64,000 nucleotides of DNA from Gardnerella leopoldii (GTDB taxonomy: Bacteria > Actinomycetota > Actinomycetes > Actinomycetales > Bifidobacteriaceae). Location: NCBI RefSeq assembly GCF_003293675.1, contig NZ_CP029984.1, positions 558,043-622,042 of the forward strand. The letters run 5' to 3'. Shown piece after piece: positions 1-9,400 of this stretch. Within the stretch, counting starts at the first letter, position 1. The number at the start of each line of letters is the position of its first letter. A program made the translations under genes and the position numbers. The notes under the pieces were generated by a model. It saw nothing but the letters and a program-made list of their open reading frames with translations. It was not told the origin of the DNA and made no database searches.

Positions 1-57
1 CTATTCAAATAAATATTATATTAGAAAAATAATTTTGCAGTAACGAAAAGAATTTAT

Positions 58-94
58 ACGCGTGCAGTGCATTGTTGAGCTGCACGCGTTTTTA
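58..94 (+). terminator. Rho-independent terminator of a gene upstream of the window
   Basis: A perfect 10-bp stem (ACGCGTGCAG / CTGCACGCGT) encloses a 12-nt loop and is followed by a T-run. It probably ends the transcript arriving from the left. In bifidobacteria that would be the arginine cluster ending in argR, but that gene is outside the window. Confidence 0.85.
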
Positions 95-180
95 TATGTA
101 TAACTATAATTGATATATTTTTTATATTTTATAATAACTCTTCAAAGATGATAAAAATGTAATAATTTTTGGCGCATCTG

Positions 181-209
181 TTGATTTTATTTTAGATGTA
201 TAATATGCT
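181..209 (+). promoter_or_regulatory. Candidate promoter of argG
   Basis: TTGATT at 181-186 and TATGCT at 204-209 are separated by 17 bp. A TATAAT also sits at 199-204 but lacks a well-spaced -35. The position is about 40 bp upstream of the argG start. ArgR boxes would be expected nearby, but I could not confirm one. Confidence 0.4.
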
Positions 210-251
210 CTTTATTGTTTATTTATTCAATACATGACCTGGGAGGTCACT

Positions 252-1466
252 ATGACTAATAAAAAACGTATTGTCTTGGCGTATTCAGGTGGCCTCGATA
301 CTTCTGTAGCAATTCCATACCTTAAAGAGCAAACAGGTCAAGACGTTGTAGCTGTGTCACTAAACGTTGGTCAGGGCGGTGAAGCGCTTGAAGTAATTAA
401 AAATCGTGCTTTGGCTTGTGGTGCAGTTGAGGCATATGTTGTCGATGCTCGAGAAGAATTCGCAGATAACTATTGCATGCTTGCATTAAAAGCTAACGCA
501 ATGTATGAAGACGTGTATCCATTGGTTTCTGCTCTTTCTAGACCTTTGATTACTCGGCACTTAGTGAATGCAGCTCATCAATTTGATGCAGACACAATTG
601 CGCATGGTTGCACCGGCAAAGGAAACGATCAGGTTCGTTTTGAAGTTGCAATCCAATCTTTGGATCCAGAATTAAAAGCTATTAGCCCAATTCGAGACTT
701 GTCACTTACTCGTGATGTTGAAATAGAGTTCGCTAACGAGCATAAGCTTCCAATTGAACAGAGCAAGAAAAGCCCATATTCGATCGACCAAAACGTGTGG
801 GGTCGTGCAATCGAAACTGGTTTCCTAGAAGATCCATGGAATGCTCCGACTGAAGAGTGCTACTCTTATACGCAAAATCCTCTTGAATCTCAAGAACCGG
901 ATGAAGTTACAATTACTTTTGAAGAAGGTATTCCAGTCGCAATTGACGGTCATAGCGTAACGCCTTTGCAAGCAATTGAAGAAATGAATGCAAGAGCTGG
1001 AGCGCAAGGAATTGGACGAATCGATATTATTGAAGATCGTCTTGTAGGAATTAAATCTCGCGAATTGTACGAAGTTCCAGGTGCTCAAGCTTTAATTGTT
1101 GCACACCAAGAGCTTGAAAATTGCTGCCTGGAGCGTGAACAGCATAGGTTAAAGCGTGCTCTTGATAAAAAGTGGGCTGAATTTGTCTATGATGGTCAGT
1201 GGTTCTCTCCAGTTGTGCGTTCTCTTAACGCATTTATTAATGAAACTCAAGAGCATGTTTCTGGAGAAATTCGAATGACTATGTATGCTGGCAAAGCTGT
1301 AGTTACTGGACGCCGTTCTGATGAATCATTGTATGACTTTAATTTAGCAACATATGATTCTTCAGATACATTTGATCAGCGTGCTTCCAATGGATTCATT
1401 GAAATCTACGGATTGTCTAGCAAGGTTGCAGCAGCAAGAGATATGCGCGTTGCAAACAACAACTAA
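252..1466 (+). CDS. argG: Argininosuccinate synthase
   Basis: This enzyme condenses citrulline and aspartate with ATP to give argininosuccinate, the penultimate step of arginine synthesis, in the cytosol. The N-terminal PP-loop AYSGGLDTS lies at residues 10-18, and the substrate-binding motif GCTGKGNDQ near residue 119. The length (404 aa) is typical. The ATG at 252 was chosen over an in-frame codon at 234 because GGGAGG sits just ahead of it and the protein then begins directly at the family N-terminus. argH follows after 34 bp, so the two are very probably co-transcribed. Confidence 0.97.
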   Translation: MTNKKRIVLAYSGGLDTSVAIPYLKEQTGQDVVAVSLNVGQGGEALEVIKNRALACGAVEAYVVDAREEFADNYCMLALKANAMYEDVYPLVSALSRPLITRHLVNAAHQFDADTIAHGCTGKGNDQVRFEVAIQSLDPELKAISPIRDLSLTRDVEIEFANEHKLPIEQSKKSPYSIDQNVWGRAIETGFLEDPWNAPTEECYSYTQNPLESQEPDEVTITFEEGIPVAIDGHSVTPLQAIEEMNARAGAQGIGRIDIIEDRLVGIKSRELYEVPGAQALIVAHQELENCCLEREQHRLKRALDKKWAEFVYDGQWFSPVVRSLNAFINETQEHVSGEIRMTMYAGKAVVTGRRSDESLYDFNLATYDSSDTFDQRASNGFIEIYGLSSKVAAARDMRVANNN

Positions 1467-1500
1467 TACGATATATAAAAAGATATAAAGGTAATAAACT

Positions 1501-3018
1501 ATGCACGATGCAACAAAAGCAGCAGCCGCAGAACTAGAAAATAATGAAACTAATAATACTAATCACCCTATTGCATTGTGGGGTGGACGATTTAGTTCAG
1601 GTCCTTCAGCAGAGCTAGCGAAACTAAGCAAGTCCACACAATTTGATTGGCGATTAGCGGATGATGATATTGCTGGTTCTAGAGCTCATGCGCATGCGTT
1701 GTATCGTGCAGGTCTTCTTAACGAAAAAGAGTATGCTGATTTATCTTGTGCATTAGATGAATTGCAAAAGCATGTAGATGACGGAACTTTCGCACCCATT
1801 GAGGAAGATGAAGATGAAGCTACAGCATTAGAGCGCGGTTTACTTGAAATTGCTGGAAATGAGCTTGGCGGAAAGCTTCGTGCAGGTCGCTCTAGAAATG
1901 ATCAAATTGCAGCTTTAATACGTATGTTTTTGCGTAGGCATGCGCGCATTATTGCATCATTATTGTTGTCAGTTTGCCAAGCGTTGCTGAATCAATCAAA
2001 AAATGCAAAAGACGCGGTGATGCCGGGTCGCACTCATATGCAACATGCTCAACCAATTTTGCTTGCGCATCAGTTAATGGCACATGTTTGGCCGCTTTTA
2101 CGAGATGTAAATCGCTTCATAGATTGGGATTTGCGTGCAGATGAAAGCCCTTATGGAGCAGGCGCTTTGGCAGGCAATACTCTTGGTCTTAATCCAGAAG
2201 AAGTAGCTAAAGAGCTTGGTTTTTCAAAAGTTTGCGCTAATTCTATAGACGCAACTGCAAGTAGAGACTTAGTTGCAGAATTTTCATTCATTGCAGCAAT
2301 GGTTGGCGTTGATATATCACGATTAAGTGAAGAAATTATTATTTGGAATACTCAAGAATTTGCATTTGTTCGTTTAGATGACGCTTATTCAACTGGCTCA
2401 TCGATTATGCCTCAAAAAAAGAATCCAGATATTGCAGAACTTGCTCGCGGAAAAGCTGGTAGATTAATAGGCGATTTAACTGGTTTAATGGCAACTCTTA
2501 AAGGTCTTCCTACTGCTTATGCTCGCGATTTGCAGGAAGATAAAGAAGCTGTTTTTGATCAAATTGACACTTTAGAAGTGCTGCTTCCAGCTTTTGCTGG
2601 AATGGTAGAAACTATGAAATTTGATCTAAATAGACTTTATGAACAGTCTTCTACTGGTTTCGCTCTTGCTACAGATATTGCAGAATGGCTTGTAAAAATG
2701 GGTGTTCCATTCCGTAATGCTCATACTTTGTCTGGTTTGTGTGTAAAGCGAGCTGAGGAAATTGGGGGAGATCTTGCTGATTTAAGCGATGATGATTTTT
2801 CAAATATTCTAAGCGGTTTTGTTGATAGCGAAGAAATTGCGAATATTAGAACAATATTGACTAGTGCTGGATCTGTGTCTGCCAGATGCGGTCGTGGCGG
2901 TACAGCCTTCGTGCGAGTTAAAGAGCAAATTGTAGAGGCTGAAAACGCAATCGATAATTATTATAAATTTGCAAATTCGAAAAGCGATGGTTCTGCTTAT
3001 ATTTCGTCTATAAAATAA
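1501..3018 (+). CDS. argH: Argininosuccinate lyase
   Basis: It cleaves argininosuccinate to arginine and fumarate, the last step of arginine synthesis. It belongs to the fumarase/aspartase superfamily, shown by the signature [12 protein letters not shown] near residue 299. [10 protein letters not shown] near residue 27 is the usual argH opening. At 505 aa it is slightly long, because about 25 poorly conserved, Asn/Ala-rich residues precede that motif. The ATG at 1501 has a modest AAAGGT Shine-Dalgarno. It is the second gene of an argGH unit that ends in the hairpin at 3051. Confidence 0.97.
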   Translation: MHDATKAAAAELENNETNNTNHPIALWGGRFSSGPSAELAKLSKSTQFDWRLADDDIAGSRAHAHALYRAGLLNEKEYADLSCALDELQKHVDDGTFAPIEEDEDEATALERGLLEIAGNELGGKLRAGRSRNDQIAALIRMFLRRHARIIASLLLSVCQALLNQSKNAKDAVMPGRTHMQHAQPILLAHQLMAHVWPLLRDVNRFIDWDLRADESPYGAGALAGNTLGLNPEEVAKELGFSKVCANSIDATASRDLVAEFSFIAAMVGVDISRLSEEIIIWNTQEFAFVRLDDAYSTGSSIMPQKKNPDIAELARGKAGRLIGDLTGLMATLKGLPTAYARDLQEDKEAVFDQIDTLEVLLPAFAGMVETMKFDLNRLYEQSSTGFALATDIAEWLVKMGVPFRNAHTLSGLCVKRAEEIGGDLADLSDDDFSNILSGFVDSEEIANIRTILTSAGSVSARCGRGGTAFVRVKEQIVEAENAIDNYYKFANSKSDGSAYISSIK

Positions 3019-3050
3019 TTTTAAAATTAGATTATTAGCTGTAACGTTAT

Positions 3051-3090
3051 AGTGCCAAGTATCGTACGTTATGATATTTGGCACTTTTTA
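3051..3090 (+). terminator. Terminator of argGH
   Basis: AGTGCCAAGTATC pairs with GATATTTGGCACT (one G-T pair) around a 9-nt loop, and a T-run follows. It lies 33 bp after the argH stop. Confidence 0.85.
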
Positions 3091-3146
3091 TTATGCGTGT
3101 CGTCATGTGCTGCAAAAATTGAAAGGCTTGTGGACGCGCAAAGCGC

Positions 3147-3160
3147 CCGATATTTATCGG
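3147..3160. other. Palindrome in the tyrS leader
   Basis: CCGATA-TT-TATCGG is a perfect inverted repeat ending about 13 bp before the tyrS Shine-Dalgarno. It overlaps a weak promoter-like pair (TTGTGG at 3128, TATTTA at 3151, 17-bp gap). It could be an operator or a small leader hairpin; nothing identifies a binding protein. Confidence 0.35.
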
Positions 3161-3183
3161 TATTCTGTATTAAGGAGATACGA

Positions 3184-4503
3184 ATGGCTCAGGTCAGGAA
3201 CTACAAGGAAGCAGGTTTTGCTTCTTTGTTTGAAGAGCTTAAGTGGCGTGGATTAATTTCACAATCTACTGATGAGCAGCAACTTGCTCAAGCGCTTGAC
3301 GGAGAACCATTAACGTATTATTGCGGTTACGATCCTACTGCTGCTTCATTGCATATTGGTAATCTTGTGCAGCTTATTAATATGCGCCACTTGCAGGCTG
3401 CAGGTCATCATCCTATTGCTTTAGTTGGTGGTGCCACTGGTTTGATTGGTGACCCTCGTCAAAGCGGAGAACGCACTCTTAATTCTAAAGATATTGTGGC
3501 TGGCTGGGCTGAACGTTTGCGTAAGCAGATTGGCAGAATTTTGCCTCTTGATGGTGAAAATCCTGTTCGTTTTGTTAGCAATTACGACTGGGTTTCTAAG
3601 ATGTCTGCTATCGACTTCCTGCGTGATGTTGGTAAGAATTTCCGTGTTGGCACAATGCTTTCTAAGGATATTGTTGCTCGTCGCTTAAATTCCGATGAAG
3701 GTATTTCTTTTGCTGAGTTTAGCTATCAAGTTTTGCAAGGCAACGACTTCTTGTACTTGTTTGATAATTACAACGTAACCTTGCAACTTGGCGGTTCGGA
3801 TCAGTGGGGTAATCTCACTTCCGGCATGGATTTGATTCGTAAGGTTCGTGGCGCATCCGTAAACGTGTTTACTAGCCCAATTATTACAGATAATCAAGGT
3901 CGTAAGTTTGGTAAGTCAGAAGGTAACGCCATGTGGCTTGATCCTTCTATGCTTAGCCCTTATCGCTTCTATCAGTTCTGGTTCAATCAGCCTGATGATG
4001 AAGTTGTTAAGTTGCTTAAGGTGTTCACTTTCTTGCCAAAAGATGAAATTGAGCGTTTAGCTCAGCAAATTCAGGATGATCCTGGAAGTCGTGAAGCTCA
4101 GCGCGTGCTTGCGTGGGAAGTTACAAGTTTCGTTCACGGTGAAGATTTAACGAGCCAGGCTATTGAAGCTTCTTCCGCTTTGTTTGGACGTGGCAATCTT
4201 TGCAATATTGATGAGCAGACTCTTGAAGCTGCTTTAGATGGCGTTAAGGTTAAGGCTGAAGACGGTAGTTTAGATTTCGCTAAGGCTAAAGTTGCAGATC
4301 GTGTTGTTGAGGCTGCAGTTGCCGCAGGTCTGTTCCGCACTGTTTCCGAAGCTCGTCGCGCTATTGAAGCAGGCGGTTTGTATCTAAATAATGAACGTGT
4401 AAGTGGTGTCGACGATGTGTTAAGTGAGGACTCTTTCTTGCACGGTCGTTTCGCTTTGCTTCGCCGAGGCAAGAAAGCTATCGGTGCCGTAGAGCGCGCT
4501 TAA
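3184..4503 (+). CDS. tyrS: Tyrosyl-tRNA synthetase
   Basis: This class I aminoacyl-tRNA synthetase charges tRNA-Tyr with tyrosine. The HIGH-type motif is SLHIGN near residue 55, the KMSKS-type loop is KFGKS near residue 241, and a C-terminal S4-like RNA-binding domain covers about the last 70 residues ([11 protein letters not shown]). The length is 439 aa. The ATG at 3184 is preceded by AAGGAG and begins the conserved protein; the open frame extends upstream to 3052 through the argH terminator, which cannot be coding. The gene is separated from its neighbours by terminators on both sides. Confidence 0.96.
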   Translation: MAQVRNYKEAGFASLFEELKWRGLISQSTDEQQLAQALDGEPLTYYCGYDPTAASLHIGNLVQLINMRHLQAAGHHPIALVGGATGLIGDPRQSGERTLNSKDIVAGWAERLRKQIGRILPLDGENPVRFVSNYDWVSKMSAIDFLRDVGKNFRVGTMLSKDIVARRLNSDEGISFAEFSYQVLQGNDFLYLFDNYNVTLQLGGSDQWGNLTSGMDLIRKVRGASVNVFTSPIITDNQGRKFGKSEGNAMWLDPSMLSPYRFYQFWFNQPDDEVVKLLKVFTFLPKDEIERLAQQIQDDPGSREAQRVLAWEVTSFVHGEDLTSQAIEASSALFGRGNLCNIDEQTLEAALDGVKVKAEDGSLDFAKAKVADRVVEAAVAAGLFRTVSEARRAIEAGGLYLNNERVSGVDDVLSEDSFLHGRFALLRRGKKAIGAVERA

Positions 4504-4528
4504 TAAATGTTTGTATTTATTAAAAAAT

Positions 4529-4590
4529 ACATCTGTTGTAAGCTTGCTGCTTGATGTATGCTATAGCTTGCTTACAGCAGATGTTTAGTT
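4529..4590 (+). terminator. Hairpin after tyrS, probable terminator
   Basis: ACATCTGTTGTAAGC pairs with GCTTACAGCAGATGT (one mismatch) across a loop of about 26 nt. Only a broken T-rich stretch follows, so its strength is uncertain. Confidence 0.5.
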
Positions 4591-4656
4591 GTTTTATGAA
4601 TATAATTAAAATGTGATTTTGTAATAAAATTGCACATAGATGAGAGGTATGCCAGA

Positions 4657-6279
4657 ATGGGCGAAGAACGCGAACACTCGCGGAGTGGTAAGAAATCTTT
4701 TGGTGAACGTGGTGGATTTGGTCATCGCAATGGTAGTAAAAGTAGCGAGCGTCGCGGCGGTTTCCATAAAGATGGTTTCCATAAAGGCGGTTTTAAGAAG
4801 GGTGGTTTCCGCCGTAATGATGATGACCGTGAAGAGAGCTTCCGCTCTGGCGTAAAGCGTGATGGTGATCGTCGTTTTAACCGTCATGACGATCGTAAAG
4901 ATGACCGTCGCGGTGGTTTTAAGAAGAATGGTTTTAAGAAGGACGGATTCCGCTCAGAGAATCGCGATAATGATCGTCGCTTTGATCGTAACCGTCATTT
5001 TGATCGTATAGATGATCGTCGCGATGATCGTCGCTCTAGAGATTTTGAACATTCTGGTGAAGAAGGTGGCAACCCACGCTACAAGAAGTTTGATGGTGAA
5101 CATCGTTTTAACCATCGTGACGATCGCAGGGATAATCGTCGTGAGAACCATCGCAATGGCGATTTCCATAAAGATTTTCATAAAGGCTCTAAGGGTGGCT
5201 TCCGTGATGACCGCAGAGATGATCGTCGCGATGAGCGCAGAGATAATGAGCGTCGTTTTGATCGTCGTGACAATCGCAGAGATGACCGCAGAGATGACCG
5301 TCGCGCAAATTCGCGTAGTAACTTCCGCTTTGAAGATGGTCCACGCCGCAATTCTGACGGAACTGTTTCTTATCCATCTCAAAATCCTTATACAGCACGC
5401 CGCCCTGGTGAGCCTAAGATGCCAAAAGGTTTGGAATGGGCAATGCTTTCTAAAGAAGATCGCGAGCGTTTGCGCGGTCTTTCAAAGGAGCATGCTGAAA
5501 ATATTGGTCTTCATATTCTTGCGGCCTATACTTTGCAAGAAGAAAATCCTGAACTTGCATTAGAACATGCAAAGTGGGCTGCTAAGCAAGCATCTCGTAT
5601 TGATTTTGCTCGCGAAACTTTAGCTTTTGTGGCCTATCGTCAGGGCGATTACAAGCTTGCTTCTAAGGAATTCCGCACTGCAATGCGAATGAATGGTTAC
5701 CTTGATTATTTGCCATTTATTGCCGATTGCGAGCGCGGTATGGGAAATCTAGATAAGGCTTTAGAAATTTGCATGTCAGATGAAGCAAAAACCTTAAGAG
5801 GAGAAGTAAAAGCCGAAATGTTCCTCGTTTATGCAGGCGTTTTGGCTGATACTGGTCATGCTGATAAGGCTATTGAATTGGTTCATGCAATGGGTCGTTC
5901 AAAGGGTCTTCCTGGAGAGTATCGTATGCGTGCAGTTCAAGCAGAACAATACTTCTTGGAAGAAGCCGGTCGTAGTGACGAAGCAATTGAATTAGAGTCT
6001 TTGCTTGATAAGCTTGAGCAACAGTATGCTGATGTTGATGACGAAGATATAAATCCTGATGATATTGTTATCGACTATGATTTAGAGCATTTGAATGATG
6101 ACATGATGGATGAAATTGGCATGAGTGAAGATGATGCTCAATTTGCTCCTGATGAAGAATCTGATGAAGAATCTGAAGTAACTGAAGATTTAGAAGACTC
6201 AGAAGAGACAAGTAACTCTGAGAATGCGGATAATACAGATACTATCGAGATGAGTGCTGTTCACGCTGACGAAGAGTAG
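4657..6279 (+). CDS. TPR-like protein with Arg/Asp/Gly-rich N-terminal half
   Basis: The function is unknown. Residues 1 to about 245 are low complexity: first HKGGF/KKGGF-type glycine-phenylalanine-lysine units, then many RDDRR, DRRDN and FDRR units. Residues of about 250-455 are helical with tetratricopeptide-like spacing (ALEHAKWAAKQ, AYRQGDYKLASKEF). The last 80 or so residues are strongly acidic. No signal peptide or membrane segment is seen, so it is probably cytosolic. ATG 4657 follows GAGAGG with a 9-bp gap; a TTG at 4630 lacks a ribosome site. Homologues with a basic head and TPR body occur after tyrS in bifidobacteria as I recall. An RNA- or ribosome-related role is only an inference from the RGG/RD-like head. 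Confidence 0.85.
   Translation: MGEEREHSRSGKKSFGERGGFGHRNGSKSSERRGGFHKDGFHKGGFKKGGFRRNDDDREESFRSGVKRDGDRRFNRHDDRKDDRRGGFKKNGFKKDGFRSENRDNDRRFDRNRHFDRIDDRRDDRRSRDFEHSGEEGGNPRYKKFDGEHRFNHRDDRRDNRRENHRNGDFHKDFHKGSKGGFRDDRRDDRRDERRDNERRFDRRDNRRDDRRDDRRANSRSNFRFEDGPRRNSDGTVSYPSQNPYTARRPGEPKMPKGLEWAMLSKEDRERLRGLSKEHAENIGLHILAAYTLQEENPELALEHAKWAAKQASRIDFARETLAFVAYRQGDYKLASKEFRTAMRMNGYLDYLPFIADCERGMGNLDKALEICMSDEAKTLRGEVKAEMFLVYAGVLADTGHADKAIELVHAMGRSKGLPGEYRMRAVQAEQYFLEEAGRSDEAIELESLLDKLEQQYADVDDEDINPDDIVIDYDLEHLNDDMMDEIGMSEDDAQFAPDEESDEESEVTEDLEDSEETSNSENADNTDTIEMSAVHADEE
4780..5330 (+). repeat. Degenerate coding repeats for Lys/Gly/Phe and Arg/Asp units
   Basis: Short in-frame units such as GATGACCG, GATCGTCG and CGCAGAGAT recur many times and encode the RD-rich half of the TPR protein. 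Because the repeats keep a 3-base period, long frames stay open on both strands here. The copies are degenerate and have no unique spacers. Confidence 0.75.
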
Positions 6280-6301
6280 TTCGTAACATTTGAATATTTG
6301 C

Positions 6302-6328
6302 GCCCGGCTGCTTTTAAGTAAGCCGGGC
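6302..6328 (+). terminator. GC-rich hairpin after the TPR gene
   Basis: GCCCGGCT pairs perfectly with AGCCGGGC around an 11-nt loop, 22 bp after the stop. There is no proper T-run after it, so it may be a weak terminator or an mRNA 3'-end stabiliser. Confidence 0.5.
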
Positions 6329-6424
6329 ACTTGCTGCTTTAAGAGTTGATATTTATAAAATAGGCTTAATAAAATTTGAATCTAAATTAAGTGCAGTGTT
6401 TAGCAAACTTAAATGAGGTATAGT

Positions 6425-7525
6425 ATGCAAGTTGAAACGAAAAAGAATTTTTCTTCATGTAATCGTCCGTTAAGCGATGCATTTCGTCTAGCACTGCTTG
6501 ATTTAGATGGTGTTGTATATCGTGGTGGAAATGCTGTTGAATATGCGTCTGATTCCATTTTGTTTGCGCAAAAAAATGGAATGGCAATTGAATACACAAC
6601 TAATAATTCTTCGCGTTTCCAATCTGTTGTTGCAAAACAACTGGAAAGTTTTGGTTTAAAAGTAGAACCATGGCAGATTATAACGTCTTCTGTTGTTGCA
6701 GCAAGAATGGTAGCTCGCAATGTTGAGAAAGGATCTAAAGTTCTTGTTCTCGGCGCTGAACATTTGCGTCAAGAAGTGCAACGCGTAGGATTAGAGCTTG
6801 TAGATTCGTGCGAAGATAATCCTAAAGCTGTTATTCAAGGCTGGTATCCTCAAATGACTTGGCAAGAAATGGCGGAAGTTTCTTTCGCTGTTGAGCATGG
6901 TGCAAAATATTTCGTTACTAACCGCGACTTAACTATTCCAAGAGAGCATGGTATTGCTCCTGGATGCGGTTCCATGATTCAAGCTGTTATTAATGCTACG
7001 GGTGTGGAGCCTATTTCGTCTGCTGGAAAACCAGAATCTGCAATGTATGATGAAGCAAGGTTTTTGGTTGCTGCTAATGCTAAGCATGATGATTCTGAAT
7101 GTGAAGAATACACTGAAAAAGACGAGTATGGGAATCCTGTAATTAGTATTGAGCATTCATTAGCAGTTGGAGATCGTTTAGATACTGATATTGAGGCTGG
7201 GACAAGAGGAGGCTATGCTTCTTTACTTGTTCTTACTGGAGTTACAGATCCTCGCATGCTTATGCTTGCACCAAAACATTTGCGTCCAAGTTTTGTTTCT
7301 AAAGACTTGCGAGGATTAAACGAATCTCATAATGCTCCTGAACGCGTTAACGGTACTACTTTTACTTGTGAAGATGCTATAGCAAGAGTTGTGAATAATA
7401 ATATTATTGAAGTTAATAACACCAACGATTGCAATGCTTTGAGAGCTGCTTGTGCGCTGGCATGGAGTTTGCAAGATTGCGGTGAAAATATGGAAAATTA
7501 TACTCTTCCGGAGTTTTCCTTATGA
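6425..7525 (+). CDS. HAD-family phosphatase, NagD/PNPase-like
   Basis: This is a haloacid-dehalogenase superfamily hydrolase of the NagD type (IIA cap), acting on small phosphorylated metabolites; the substrate cannot be told from sequence. Motif I LLDLDGVVYRG lies at residues 23-33, the threonine/serine motif TTNNSS near 58, and the C-terminal metal motif VGDRLDTDIEAG near 248. The length is 366 aa, longer than typical NagD proteins because of an extended tail. ATG 6425 follows GAGG; an ATG four codons upstream has no ribosome site. The stop overlaps the tlyA start (ATGA), so translation is coupled. Confidence 0.85.
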   Translation: MQVETKKNFSSCNRPLSDAFRLALLDLDGVVYRGGNAVEYASDSILFAQKNGMAIEYTTNNSSRFQSVVAKQLESFGLKVEPWQIITSSVVAARMVARNVEKGSKVLVLGAEHLRQEVQRVGLELVDSCEDNPKAVIQGWYPQMTWQEMAEVSFAVEHGAKYFVTNRDLTIPREHGIAPGCGSMIQAVINATGVEPISSAGKPESAMYDEARFLVAANAKHDDSECEEYTEKDEYGNPVISIEHSLAVGDRLDTDIEAGTRGGYASLLVLTGVTDPRMLMLAPKHLRPSFVSKDLRGLNESHNAPERVNGTTFTCEDAIARVVNNNIIEVNNTNDCNALRAACALAWSLQDCGENMENYTLPEFSL

Positions 7526-8325
7526 CTGTAAATGAGGATTTAAGTAAACTTTCAAATAGCAATATTTCACAACGTTTAGATTGCGCTTTGGTTAAGCGTG
7601 GTTTAGCAGAAAGTAGGACAACTGCTCAGCGTTTAATTCGTGCTGGCGTAGTGAGTGTTGACAATCGAAATATTACAAAATCCTCATTTTTAGTAAACAA
7701 TTCACATGCAATAACAATCAATGAATCAAAAAATACGCAATCTTGTATTAGATACGTTTCTCGCGGAGCGCTTAAGTTAGAAGGTGCCTTCGAAGCGTTT
7801 TCTAAAAATGGTTTAACTACTTCCAAATCAACTAAAGCTCTAGATATAGGTGCATCAACGGGCGGTTTTTGCGACGTTCTTTTGCAAAGAGGCGTTCATT
7901 CTGTAATAGCTTTAGATGTTGGTCATGGTCAATTACATCCAAAAATAGCTAACAATTCACATGTAATTGAAATGAGCGGTGTAAATATTCGAAATGTGTA
8001 CGAAGAAAACTTGCCATATAAGCCAAATCTTATAGTTTCTGACGTTTCTTTTATTTCTCTAACGCTTGTTATTCCAGTAATTTCTAGAATAGCTCAATTG
8101 CATGCAGATATTGTGCTTTTAGTTAAGCCGCAATTTGAAGTAGGAAAAGGAAACCTTGGAAAAGGTGGAATAGTAACTGACGAAACTTTAAAAATTAAAG
8201 CTTTAGAAACAATAAAAAGTTGTGCAAATCAAAACGGTCTAAAGGTTATCTCCTCTTGTGAATCTCCTATTGAAGGAACACATGGCAATACGGAGTATCT
8301 TCTTTATGCGCGTTACGAGAAATAA
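7522..8325 (+). CDS. tlyA: TlyA family rRNA 2'-O-methyltransferase (S4 + FtsJ-like)
   Basis: TlyA enzymes methylate ribose 2'-hydroxyls in 16S and 23S rRNA, which affects susceptibility to capreomycin-type antibiotics. The N-terminal S4 RNA-binding domain (RLDCALVKRGLAESRTTAQR) spans about residues 12-75. The Rossmann methyltransferase has its SAM loop LDIGASTGGF near residue 108, and VLLVKPQFEVG follows near residue 198. The length of 267 aa is normal. It overlaps the preceding phosphatase by 4 nt and is followed by nadK and recN, a classic conserved actinobacterial order. Confidence 0.93.
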   Translation: MTVNEDLSKLSNSNISQRLDCALVKRGLAESRTTAQRLIRAGVVSVDNRNITKSSFLVNNSHAITINESKNTQSCIRYVSRGALKLEGAFEAFSKNGLTTSKSTKALDIGASTGGFCDVLLQRGVHSVIALDVGHGQLHPKIANNSHVIEMSGVNIRNVYEENLPYKPNLIVSDVSFISLTLVIPVISRIAQLHADIVLLVKPQFEVGKGNLGKGGIVTDETLKIKALETIKSCANQNGLKVISSCESPIEGTHGNTEYLLYARYEK

Positions 8326-8422
8326 GAAATAAGTTAATCATTGAATGTTTAACATTTTTCAATATGTATCCTAACAATTACAATAGTAGTAGTTGTGTTT
8401 AAACAGTACGAAGGGGCTGTAT

Positions 8423-9346
8423 ATGCAGGAACATTTCGATACTAATTCCGCTTCGGCGGCTCGTCGTGCTCTTGTAGTTACTCACGCTAGGATCGATGTT
8501 CACAGTAATGTGGTAAATCAAGTCAAGACTCAACTTATTAAAGCTGGATTCGTTGTTGACGTATTCAACAGTGCTTCTGTGTCTGATTTTGCTAAAAAAA
8601 CTACTCGTATAGTTGACGAAAATACAGAAATAGTTGTGGTACTTGGGGGAGATGGCACCATGCTTCAGGCTGCTGAGTTAGTGCATTGTACTACTGTTCC
8701 AATTATCGGCATAAATCTTGGCCATGTTGGTTTTTTGGCAGAATTCGAAAGTTTTCAAATTAATGATGCTATTCGTAGAATTGCAAACAAGGATTACACT
8801 ATTGACAGGAGAATGGAAGCTCATGTAGATGTGTGGCTTCCTGGCGAAAGCGAGCCTTTAAGTGATTGGGCGTTGAACGATATAACTCTTGATCGCGAAG
8901 ACAGAGGTCGAATGGTAGAACTTTCAATACGAGTAGACGATGTTGAAATGTCATCTTTTGGTTGCGATGGTGTAATAGTTTCAACTCCTACTGGTTCCAC
9001 AGCTTACGCATTTTCAGCAGGTGGATCAATTATGTGGCCAAATGTAGAAGCATTGCAATTAGTGCCATTAGCTGCTCATGCTCTTTTTGCGCGTCCTCTA
9101 ATTATTGGTGCCGGTTCTACTTTTACTATTGACATTCTTAATGAATCGTCTTCTGGAGGTTGGATTTGTTGCGACGGTAGAAGACAGCGTGCGCTCCCTC
9201 AGGGATCAAGGATTCAAGTTCGTCAATCAAAAGATGAGCTATTATTAGCTAGACTTTCTGGCGCTCCTTTTACGAAGCGTTTAGTTACAAAATTTGATTT
9301 GCCAATAGTTGGATGGCGTGAGCACAATAATAATTCTTTAAAATGA
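8423..9346 (+). CDS. nadK: NAD kinase
   Basis: It phosphorylates NAD to NADP using ATP or polyphosphate, supplying the cell's NADP pool. The GGDGT motif lies near residue 75, and the second substrate motif GVIVSTPTGSTAYAFSAGG near residue 183. The length is 307 aa. ATG 8423 was chosen because AAGGGG precedes it by 6 bp; an upstream in-frame TTG at 8393 has no such site. It lies between tlyA (97-bp gap) and recN (54-bp gap) in the same direction. Confidence 0.95.
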   Translation: MQEHFDTNSASAARRALVVTHARIDVHSNVVNQVKTQLIKAGFVVDVFNSASVSDFAKKTTRIVDENTEIVVVLGGDGTMLQAAELVHCTTVPIIGINLGHVGFLAEFESFQINDAIRRIANKDYTIDRRMEAHVDVWLPGESEPLSDWALNDITLDREDRGRMVELSIRVDDVEMSSFGCDGVIVSTPTGSTAYAFSAGGSIMWPNVEALQLVPLAAHALFARPLIIGAGSTFTIDILNESSSGGWICCDGRRQRALPQGSRIQVRQSKDELLLARLSGAPFTKRLVTKFDLPIVGWREHNNNSLK

Positions 9347-9400
9347 ATTATTTAAGTAGAAAATAATATTAAATATAGCATTTATAAAACGAGGTACAGC

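Noticed and set aside
3052..3183. N-terminal extension of tyrS
   Set aside because: It would start inside the argH terminator hairpin and has no ribosome site; ATG 3184 has AAGGAG and the conserved start.
4780..5330. CRISPR-like repetition
   Set aside because: The units are only 6-12 nt, degenerate, in frame with the TPR protein, and have no unique spacers.
4954..5563. Long open frames on both strands across the Arg/Asp repeats
   Set aside because: They come from the 3-base periodic repeats of the TPR gene; their translations are runs of Ile, Val, Thr and Met with no domain and no ribosome site.
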